Below, in pieces: positions 1-5,419 of a stretch of 5,554 nucleotides of DNA. Positions within the stretch are counted from its first letter, which is position 1. Every line of letters starts with the position of its first letter. Under the pieces are notes generated by a model that worked only from the letters and a program-made list of their open reading frames with translations, did not search any database and was not told the DNA's origin. The DNA lies in contig JAKSPR010000201.1 in assembly GCA_024404655.1 (NCBI GenBank), forward strand, positions 1-5,554, read 5' to 3'. Made by a program: the position numbers and the translations under genes. The stretch is from Clostridia bacterium. GTDB lineage: Bacteria > Bacillota > Clostridia > Oscillospirales > CAG-272.

Positions 1-671
1 CGGATGGAAAGATATACATCGGAATAGGTTTCGTCCGGGCAAAGGGTGAGCGGCGCATAGAGGTGCAGTGCAATACTGCCGGATCCGACACTGGTCGGGT
101 CTTTTTCCACGCTGTAGCTGATCGGGCTTTCCACATAACCGACGATGGTCAGAACATCGGAACAGAAGGGATTGTTCTCCGTATCATCGACGATCAGCCT
201 GTCTCCGGGTTTGGGACGACCGGGTTCGAATCGCGTGGGTTCCTGCATCAGACACTCATCGGGAGCTGCGGGGAGACGGCCTTCTGACAGCCGGAATTGA
301 TTGAGAGGGGAAGCGCCGTCTTCATCCAGCGCTGCATAGACACGGGAGGTATAGGTGATATCGTCCTCCGTACGCAGGACAAGATCACGGACATGCGCCG
401 GCATAAGCGTTTCCGCATCGGAAAAACCGGCAAGTGCGTCAAGGTCATCATCGTCAAAGCCAAGCGGAGCTTTTAAGTCGATATCATAAAGACGGTAATC
501 ATCCATATACCGGTCCCCAGTATCGTACATATCGGGAGAGGCTGCAAACAGTCCGGCTAAAAATCCGGAACCGAGGGCGACGATGAACAGAATCGACAGA
601 AACCGGTTCAGACTGGAGCGGATGCTGCGCAGGATATTTTTTCTGCGGGATTTCTTCATAACTGTCACCAT
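1..671 (-). CDS. Large FtsX-like ABC transporter permease, N-terminal part (continues past the left edge)
   Basis: Reading leftward from 671, the frame is open to position 1 without a stop, giving 223 codons of a longer protein. The N-terminus is basic and is followed by one membrane segment (around residues 23-44, with FLSILFIVALGSGFLAGLFA). Then comes an extracytoplasmic stretch with ASPDMYDTGDRYMDDYRLYD and later LSEGRLPAAPDECL and KPGDRL. This is the pattern of the large clostridial FtsX/MacB-type permeases, which usually run to several hundred residues or more with further membrane segments at the C-terminus. The start at 671 is chosen because ATG overlaps the ATPase stop (TGATG) and GGAG lies 5 nt upstream. 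A second in-frame ATG at 659 (MKKSRRKN) is also possible but has a poorer ribosome site. It pairs with the ATPase encoded just upstream. Substrate is unknown; members of this class act in lipoprotein or lipid extraction, or in antimicrobial-peptide resistance. Family call is firm, role is inferred. Confidence 0.88.
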   Translation of the reverse strand, partial: MVTVMKKSRRKNILRSIRSSLNRFLSILFIVALGSGFLAGLFAASPDMYDTGDRYMDDYRLYDIDLKAPLGFDDDDLDALAGFSDAETLMPAHVRDLVLRTEDDITYTSRVYAALDEDGASPLNQFRLSEGRLPAAPDECLMQEPTRFEPGRPKPGDRLIVDDTENNPFCSDVLTIVGYVESPISYSVEKDPTSVGSGSIALHLYAPLTLCPDETYSDVYLSI

Positions 672-1372
672 CACCACTCCAGCGTTTCAACAGGGACGGG
701 AGCGGGGTTGCAGACCGTTTCCGTTGCCCGGCCGCTGCGGATACGGATGACACGGTCGGCAATCTGTGTCAGTGCACTGTTGTGCGTGATGATGACAACG
801 GTCTTTCCCGTTTTACGGCAGGTGTCCTGAAGCAGTTTCAGAACGGCTTTGCCGGTGTTATAGTCAAGCGCACCCGTCGGCTCGTCGCAGAGAATCATCT
901 TCGGATTTTTAGCAAGAGCTCTTGCAATGGAGACACGCTGCTGCTCGCCGCCGGAGAGCTGGGCGGGGAAGTTGTCCGCCCGTTCTTTGAGCCCCACATC
1001 GGTGAGTACCTGCATGGCATCCAGACTGTCGCGGCAGATTTCGGAGGCAAGTTCCACATTTTCAAGTGCGGTCAGATTCTGCACAAGATTATAGAACTGA
1101 AAGACGAAGCCGACATCCGTCCTGCGGAAATCGGTCAGCTGACGCTGATTCATTGCGCTGATCTCTGTCCCGTCCAGACGGACGCTGCCGGACGTGGCTG
1201 TATCCATACCGCCGAGAATGTTGAGCAGCGTGGTTTTTCCGGCGCCGCTGTGCCCGACGATGACGCAGAGTTCTCCTTTTTCAATCCGGAAATTCATATC
1301 ATCCAGTGCGCGGATCTCATGATCACCGCTGTGATAGCATTTGGTAACGTGTTCAAATTCAATATAGGACAT
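671..1372 (-). CDS. ABC transporter ATP-binding protein, MacB/LolD class
   Basis: A complete 233-residue nucleotide-binding subunit, the usual length for the class. All ATPase motifs are visible in order: Walker A GHSGAGKT at 40-47, Q-loop Gln92 in FVFQFYNL, signature LSGGEQQR at 139-146, Walker B MILCDE at 159-164 followed by PTGALD, and the switch histidine His197 in ITHN. It should hydrolyse ATP at the inner membrane face and drive the FtsX-like permease encoded next. In this class the movement is often mechanical (extracting or signalling across the membrane) rather than classic pumping. The start at 1372 is supported by AAGGAG at 1386-1381 with an 8-nt spacer. That site lies inside the end of the lipase gene, whose stop is only 2 nt away, so translation of the two is probably coupled. 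The C-terminal tail (about 215-233, with PAPVPVETLEW) is not part of the core fold. No key residue is missing. Confidence 0.95.
   Translation of the reverse strand: MSYIEFEHVTKCYHSGDHEIRALDDMNFRIEKGELCVIVGHSGAGKTTLLNILGGMDTATSGSVRLDGTEISAMNQRQLTDFRRTDVGFVFQFYNLVQNLTALENVELASEICRDSLDAMQVLTDVGLKERADNFPAQLSGGEQQRVSIARALAKNPKMILCDEPTGALDYNTGKAVLKLLQDTCRKTGKTVVIITHNSALTQIADRVIRIRSGRATETVCNPAPVPVETLEW
677..680 (-). promoter_or_regulatory. Ribosome binding site of the permease, inside the ATPase gene
   Basis: GGAG on the minus strand (680 to 677) lies 5 nt before the ATG at 671, within the last codons of the ATPase gene. It decides for the 671 start, which overlaps the ATPase stop codon as TGATG, over the in-frame ATG at 659. 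The arrangement suggests translational coupling of ATPase and permease. Confidence 0.6.
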
Positions 1373-1374
1373 AT

Positions 1375-2613
1375 TCAGGACTCCTTGTTCTCAGACACAG
1401 AAAGATAAGTAAACAGCTTTTCAGAATAGGTGCCGGGCATGTGCTGAGAAACAATTTTCTTTGCAGCATCGCCATCGTTTTCCGAAACGGCCTTTAAAAT
1501 ATCGACAAGCGGTGAAAAATCGCTGTCATCTGCGATCATATCCGAAAAATCACTTTCTTCAAAAGAAACGTCTTCTTCTTTGGTCTCCATCCCGTATCCC
1601 GTCAGTGCATCGGCCAGAAGCAGCATGGATTCAAAGACCGTGATGCCGTCATCTGATGTTCCGGGGCCGGAGAGCGAATGACGTGTCTCATAATAGGAGT
1701 GAATATCCGGTGCAAGATCAAAGAGCGATGCTATGCGCTCGTCCAGCTTCTGCTCCGATTCTTCATCCCCGTCAAGATAGATATCCGTTCCGGCTCTTCT
1801 GAATCCCCAGTGTCCGAAGGGCACACGCGGAACAAGATCACAGGGATTGATGATATTGAAGATGTTGTCAAAGGAAAGCTCCGCCGCATCCCCTTTGATC
1901 GTGGCGGGGGTTGCGTAGGTATACACATAGATATCTTTGCTATTATAAAGACCGTTTAATAATACACCTGTCAGGTTGGAACATGCTGCACCGCGGCTGA
2001 AACCACAGACCAGAAAGACGGGATCGGGAACCTGCTCTGCCACGGTCAGAAGGCCGCCCAGAACATCTTCTGCAGCCAGCAGGGAATCTTCCGCAAAGAC
2101 GCAGTCTGCATCGTGAGAAGGCGCAAAGTCAAAATTGGCATACCACTCGCCACCGCTGGTACCGCGGATGGAAACAAGGATTACATTCCGCATCGTCCCG
2201 TTGACAGGACGAGCAGAACGATCGATCGTATAAGCACAGCTTTGTGCGGGATCCTGATCATCTTTATCCAAATTGTGGGTAAGCACAACGGAGAATCCTG
2301 CGTCAGCAAAAACATCGGCTGTCTCCGCCGCTGTCTGTACCGAGCAGAGCTCCAGCATCGAAGCGGAAAAAGCTCCGTCAAAAACAGAGGAATCTGCAGG
2401 AATGGTAAAGGGTGTTCCGGCTTTGATCTGCTCATCGGACAATCCTCTGACGGAAAGCGGATCCTGCTCATCCGGAACAACGGTCACAGCGGATGTTCCC
2501 GCAGAAACACCGGGAGCCGGTTCGTTCCGATCCATTCCGCTGCAGGAGGACAAGATAAGTGCCGACAATAACAGAATCCCGACCTGCCTTGATAATCTTT
2601 TATGATCTTGCAT
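1375..2613 (-). CDS. Lipase-like (class 3 type) alpha/beta-hydrolase lipoprotein
   Basis: A 412-residue protein with a lipoprotein signal peptide: basic start, hydrophobic core 11-21, lipobox LSSC ending at Cys24. This predicts lipid anchoring on the outer membrane face. The core resembles class 3 lipases: an IRGT strand at 149-152 (oxyanion-type element), the nucleophile elbow GFSRG at 204-208 with Ser206, YATPAT at 233-238, the acid Asp259 in NPCDLVPRVP, and His305 in HSYY as the likely catalytic histidine. The triad Ser206-Asp259-His305 is therefore complete by motif. It probably hydrolyses an ester such as a lipid or acylated surface compound, but the substrate cannot be read from sequence. 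The C-terminal part (about 345-412) is acidic and I do not recognise it. It is the first gene of the operon with the ABC ATPase and permease, 2 nt apart. The ATG at 2613 has AAAGGA 13 nt upstream, a rather long spacer, but no better start preserves the signal peptide. Confidence 0.82.
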   Translation of the reverse strand: MQDHKRLSRQVGILLLSALILSSCSGMDRNEPAPGVSAGTSAVTVVPDEQDPLSVRGLSDEQIKAGTPFTIPADSSVFDGAFSASMLELCSVQTAAETADVFADAGFSVVLTHNLDKDDQDPAQSCAYTIDRSARPVNGTMRNVILVSIRGTSGGEWYANFDFAPSHDADCVFAEDSLLAAEDVLGGLLTVAEQVPDPVFLVCGFSRGAACSNLTGVLLNGLYNSKDIYVYTYATPATIKGDAAELSFDNIFNIINPCDLVPRVPFGHWGFRRAGTDIYLDGDEESEQKLDERIASLFDLAPDIHSYYETRHSLSGPGTSDDGITVFESMLLLADALTGYGMETKEEDVSFEESDFSDMIADDSDFSPLVDILKAVSENDGDAAKKIVSQHMPGTYSEKLFTYLSVSENKES

Positions 2614-2661
2614 GAAGCGATTGTTTTCCTTTCTCTGGAAATCGGAATCAAAGTTTTCTTT

Positions 2662-2670
2662 AGTATAACA
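2662..2670 (-). promoter_or_regulatory. Extended -10 promoter of the lipase-ABC operon
   Basis: On the minus strand the sequence reads TGTTATACT: a TATACT -10 element (2667 to 2662) preceded by TG one base further up, the extended -10 arrangement. A -35 match at normal distance is missing; the nearest, TTGATA, is 20 nt away. Initiation would fall near 2655, giving a leader of about 42 nt before the ATG at 2613. The flanking DNA is very AT-rich. This is a sequence-pattern call only. Confidence 0.55.
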
Positions 2671-2733
2671 CGGAAATATAAAATTTTTATCAAAACAGAT
2701 GTTAATAAAGTTTGACTATTTTTTCCGAAGCAG

Positions 2734-2762
2734 TTGCAATGTTTTGAAGGATGTGGTATACT
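2734..2762 (+). promoter_or_regulatory. Housekeeping-type promoter of the NAGPA lipoprotein gene
   Basis: TTGCAA (2734-2739) and TATACT (2757-2762) are separated by exactly 17 nt, and TG at 2754-2755 adds an extended -10. Both hexamers are close to the sigma-A consensus. Initiation is expected near 2769, giving a leader of about 33 nt with AAAGGA at 2786-2791, 10 nt before the ATG at 2802. It is divergent from the lipase operon promoter, with the two -10 boxes about 90 bp apart. Confidence 0.75.
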
Positions 2763-2801
2763 GTAAACATATTACCATGTGAAAGAAAGGACCAAACTGT
2801 C

Positions 2802-3869
2802 ATGAAAATCAAAACATGGACAGCACTCCTCCTGACGCTTGCACTGTTATCTCCGGTATTGACTGCCTGCGGAAAAGAGGAAACACCTCCTGTCGCTGAT
2901 ACCGGCAGCGGAACCGTTTCAGAAACTGTTTCCCCCGCAGCTCCCGGTACTGAAGAACCGGAACCCATTGAGACGGAACCGGCACAGACCGAAAAAATCA
3001 CAGAAGCAGTAACAGAAAAGCAAACCGAAAAAATCAAAGAGGAAACTACCGCGGAAAAAGTCCCCGAGGAACCGGATATCCTGTCCTTGAAAAAGCTGAA
3101 GGTCGGCGGAAAAGATTATGCCGGATATGAGGTAAAAATCATCGACGAAGATGAAGGCCTCTATGTAACAGAGATCGTCGGCAAGGTTTCCGGCTGGAAT
3201 CTCACCTACCGCGGATACGCGATGATCATCGACGATCCTGCCCGGCTGATTGTCTCAAATGTCCCGGAAAGCGCGAAATACGGCTACTCCGTCAAAAAGC
3301 AGATGAGCACCCACGGCGGCATCATAGCAGGCATCAACGCCAGCGGTTTCAATGACCCCGGTGAGAGCGGCGGCGGCAACGATCTGGTCGGCGCTTCCAT
3401 GGCTGAAGGAAAGATGCGCGGTACCGTTGAACCGTACTACCACAGCCTGATCATGACAAAAGACAATAGATTCGTGGTCGGTAAGATCAACGATTGGACC
3501 AAAGCCAATGCACGGGATGCTATGCAGTTCGGCCCGGTTCTGATAAACGACGGAAAAGCAGTCAATGACCAGACCGGCGGCTTTATCCCCGGAACCCATC
3601 CCCGTACTGCCATCGGACAGAGAGCGGACGGCGTCATTGTCCTGCTTGTCATTGACGGCAGAGTAGAAGGCTCTGCGGGCTGCGGTATGGAAGAACTGAT
3701 TGAGATCTTCACCGCATATAACTGTGTCACAGCGGGCTGCTGTGACGGCGGTTCCTCCTGTGTCCTTGCCTACAACGACAAGGTTATCAATAAAAACAGC
3801 GCTGAAAAACCCGAAGAGGGCCGGCTGATTCCCAACGCATGGCTTGTCAAGAGCAAGTCAGCCAAGTAA
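2802..3869 (+). CDS. Phosphodiester glycosidase (NAGPA-domain) lipoprotein
   Basis: A 355-residue lipoprotein: signal peptide with hydrophobic core 8-20 and lipobox LTAC ending at Cys23. An extended Thr/Glu/Pro/Lys-rich linker follows (about 25-92) with repeated TEK units, likely a flexible spacer across the cell wall. The rest matches the NAGPA / phosphodiester glycosidase family, named after the mammalian enzyme that removes GlcNAc from phosphodiesters. Visible motifs are GINASGF at 177-183, GPVLINDGK at 244-252, HPRTAIGQ at 266-273, DGR at 285-287 and DGGSS with Asp315 at 315-319. Bacterial members act outside the cell on sugar phosphodiesters in exopolysaccharide or wall polymers; the substrate here is unknown. 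The start is placed at 2802 rather than at the in-frame ATG at 2751, because 2751 precedes the -10 box and would bury the signal peptide. Oddity: the usual Asn-Leu before DGG is Cys313-Cys314, within a cluster of five cysteines (294, 308, 313, 314, 320). Confidence 0.88.
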   Translation: MKIKTWTALLLTLALLSPVLTACGKEETPPVADTGSGTVSETVSPAAPGTEEPEPIETEPAQTEKITEAVTEKQTEKIKEETTAEKVPEEPDILSLKKLKVGGKDYAGYEVKIIDEDEGLYVTEIVGKVSGWNLTYRGYAMIIDDPARLIVSNVPESAKYGYSVKKQMSTHGGIIAGINASGFNDPGESGGGNDLVGASMAEGKMRGTVEPYYHSLIMTKDNRFVVGKINDWTKANARDAMQFGPVLINDGKAVNDQTGGFIPGTHPRTAIGQRADGVIVLLVIDGRVEGSAGCGMEELIEIFTAYNCVTAGCCDGGSSCVLAYNDKVINKNSAEKPEEGRLIPNAWLVKSKSAK

Positions 3870-3882
3870 AAACACCCGCATG

Positions 3883-3904
3883 GAGATGAAACAGACTTTA
3901 TCTC
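3883..3904 (+). other. Weak AT-rich hairpin between the NAGPA and symporter genes
   Basis: GAGATGAA (3883-3890) can pair with TTTATCTC (3897-3904) across a 6-nt loop. That makes an 8-bp stem including one G-T wobble, followed by TTTC. It sits in the 69-nt gap between the two plus-strand genes, so it could attenuate or process a shared transcript. The stem is weak and the T tract short, so it is not a convincing terminator and read-through into the symporter is likely. Confidence 0.25.
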
Positions 3905-3924
3905 TTTCGCGTCCGATCAACAAA

Positions 3925-3930
3925 AAGGAG
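3925..3930 (+). promoter_or_regulatory. Strong ribosome binding site that fixes the TTG start of the symporter
   Basis: AAGGAG at 3925-3930 is followed by an 8-nt spacer and TTG at 3939. No ATG lies at a suitable distance, so the near-perfect site decides for the rare TTG initiation codon. Confidence 0.75.
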
Positions 3931-3938
3931 ACAAAACA

Positions 3939-5333
3939 TTGGATATCATCACAAACATCAACGCATCCCTGAATGCCTTTATATGGGGTCTTCCCGCGAT
4001 GATCTGCATCATCGGCGTGGGACTGTACCTGAGTATCCGTACAGGATTTGTCCAGATCCGCAAATTCCCCTACGCGCTGAAAAGCACCGTCGGCCGCATG
4101 TTCAAAGTAAAAGAGGCAAGCGACGGCTCCATCACACCGTTTCAGGCGGTATGTACAGCATTGGCTGCAACTGTCGGAACGGGAAACATTGCCGGTGTTG
4201 CCGGAGCCATTGCCATCGGCGGACCAGGTGCCGTCTTCTGGATGTGGATTTCCGCCTTGCTCGGCATGTGTACGAAATTCTCCGAGGTCACACTGGCTGT
4301 CCATTTCCGTGAACGCAACGGACACGGAGATCTTGTCGGCGGCCCGATGTATTACATCAAGAACGGTCTTGGAAAGAAATGGATGTTCCTCGCTTATGCC
4401 TACGCTTTGTTTGGTATCTGCGCGGTTTTCGGAACAGGGAACGCAACGCAGGTCAATACCATCACCGCGTCCATCAATGCAGCGCTGCTGAATTTTAGTA
4501 TTCTGTCAAAAGAAAGACTTCCTGTCTGCAATCTCATCATCGGTATTGTAATCTGTCTGATCGTTGCCTTGATTCTCATCGGCGGTGTCAAGCGCATCGG
4601 CCGTGTCAGCGAACGTCTGGTACCGATCATGGCGCTTCTGTATGTACTGCTTGCGCTAGGTATTATCGTTCTTCATATAAATGCCGTCCCCGGTGTGCTT
4701 GCATCCATTGTACGTGGTGCTTTTCAGCCGTCTGCGGTTACGGGCGGTATCGTCGGCAGCTTCTTTATCAGTATGAAGAAGGGGGTTTCCCGCGGCATCT
4801 TCTCCAATGAAGCAGGCCTTGGTACCGGTTCCATCGCCCATGCCTGTGCCGATACCAGTGAACCCATCCATCAGGGCATGTTTGGTGTCTTCGAGGTTTT
4901 CATGGATACCATCGTCATCTGTACGATGACCGCGCTTGTCATTCTGCTCAGCGGTGTCAGCATCCCCTACGGTGAAGCCGCGGGAGCAGAGCTGACCATT
5001 TCCGGCTTTACCGCGGTTTACGGCAGCTGGGTCACCATTTTCACGGCAGTCGCCATGTGCTGTTTTGCTTTCTCCACCATCATCGGATGGGGACTCTACG
5101 GTGCGCGCTGTGCGGAGTTCATTTTCGGCAGCAAAATCATTCTGCCGTTCAATATCGCGTATGCCCTCATTTCCATTGTCGGTGCGACGGTAGACCTCGG
5201 CCTTGTCTGGGATGTCTCCGATACCTTCAACGGATTTATGGTGATCCCGAACCTTATTGCGGTATTCCTTCTCTCAAACGTAGTATTCAAACTGCTGAAA
5301 GAACATTTTCAGAAAAAAACTGACGATCAGTGA
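3939..5333 (+). CDS. Alanine/glycine:cation symporter (AGCS family)
   Basis: A 464-residue integral membrane protein, normal length for the sodium:alanine symporter family (AGCS, TC 2.A.25; relatives AlsT, DagA). It should import alanine, glycine or a related small amino acid with Na+ or H+. Family features in order: TALAATVGTGNIAGVAGA at 73-90, the signature GGPGAVFWMWISALLG at 94-109, GGPMYYI at 134-140, ATQVNT at 169-174, and FSNEAGLGTGSIAHA at 288-302 followed by HQGMFGVFEVFMDT at 311-324. I count about ten or eleven hydrophobic segments. The last one (about 433-452) is followed by a charged tail ending KKTDDQ. Translation starts at TTG with an AAGGAG site. The gene follows the NAGPA gene by 69 nt and may share its transcript. 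The stop TGA lies at the boundary of the neighbouring insertion element, so the last residues may have been altered by the insertion. Exact substrate cannot be assigned. Confidence 0.95.
   Translation: MDIITNINASLNAFIWGLPAMICIIGVGLYLSIRTGFVQIRKFPYALKSTVGRMFKVKEASDGSITPFQAVCTALAATVGTGNIAGVAGAIAIGGPGAVFWMWISALLGMCTKFSEVTLAVHFRERNGHGDLVGGPMYYIKNGLGKKWMFLAYAYALFGICAVFGTGNATQVNTITASINAALLNFSILSKERLPVCNLIIGIVICLIVALILIGGVKRIGRVSERLVPIMALLYVLLALGIIVLHINAVPGVLASIVRGAFQPSAVTGGIVGSFFISMKKGVSRGIFSNEAGLGTGSIAHACADTSEPIHQGMFGVFEVFMDTIVICTMTALVILLSGVSIPYGEAAGAELTISGFTAVYGSWVTIFTAVAMCCFAFSTIIGWGLYGARCAEFIFGSKIILPFNIAYALISIVGATVDLGLVWDVSDTFNGFMVIPNLIAVFLLSNVVFKLLKEHFQKKTDDQ
5313..5331 (-). terminator. Possible short intrinsic terminator at the element/symporter junction, minus strand
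   Basis: Read on the minus strand, ACTGA (5331-5327) pairs with TCAGT (5323-5319) around a 3-nt loop, and six further T residues follow (5318-5313). This would end a leftward transcript coming out of the tnpB element, just past its end and inside the symporter's last codons. The stem is only 5 bp with two G-C pairs, so it is a weak candidate. It may also be a by-product of the AAAAAA lysine-codon run in the symporter gene. Confidence 0.3.
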
Positions 5334-5337
5334 ACTA

Positions 5338-5360
5338 CCCACCACTTAAAGAAGTGGGGG
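5338..5360 (-). repeat. Terminal hairpin of the TnpB element right end
   Basis: On the plus strand, CCC (5338-5340) and CCACTT (5342-5347) pair with AAGTGG (5352-5357) and GGG (5358-5360), leaving A5341 bulged and AAAG as loop. A strong imperfect palindrome a few bases from the end is the structure that IS200/IS605-type transposases recognise as single-stranded DNA, and the same stem lies next to the guide in the omega RNA. Confidence 0.75.
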
Positions 5361-5368
5361 CTTCGAAC

Positions 5369-5386
5369 GGGAACCATACGGTTCCC
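5369..5386 (-). repeat. Perfect 7-bp inverted repeat in the omega RNA region
   Basis: GGGAACC (5369-5375) and GGTTCCC (5380-5386) form a perfect 7-bp stem with a 4-nt loop. It sits between the tnpB stop codon and the terminal hairpin and is best read as an internal stem of the omega RNA. On the plus strand it is followed by TTTA, too short a T tract for a good terminator of the symporter. Confidence 0.7.
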
Positions 5387-5419
5387 TTTAAGAAGTCTGG
5401 TCTTATGTTTTCACCTGAT

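Noticed and set aside
782..1408. Plus-strand open frame of 208 codons
   Set aside because: It lies wholly opposite the ABC ATPase, whose motifs are complete, and its translation shows no recognisable domain. It is a codon-bias shadow.
2113..2571. Plus-strand open frame of 152 codons
   Set aside because: Antisense to the lipase-like gene, rich in Arg and Cys, no family resemblance and no supporting ribosome site. Treated as a shadow.
2751..2801. Longer N-terminus of the NAGPA lipoprotein starting at ATG 2751
   Set aside because: The -10 box at 2757-2762 lies downstream of this ATG, there is no ribosome site before it, and the extra 17 residues would precede a normal signal peptide.
2702..3037. 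Minus-strand open frame with a hydrophobic-looking N-terminus
   Set aside because: It is antisense to the NAGPA linker and signal peptide. The Ser/Val-rich translation is the complement of Glu/Thr-rich codons, and it would overlap both promoters.
3844..3872. Possible promoter TTGTCA - 17 nt - TAAAAA for the symporter
   Set aside because: The -35 is fair but the -10 is poor, and it lies in the last codons of the NAGPA gene. It could be chance, so I did not annotate it.
3858..4325. Minus-strand open frame of 155 codons
   Set aside because: Antisense to the start of the symporter gene, whose family motifs are clear. Its translation is polar and resembles no known protein.
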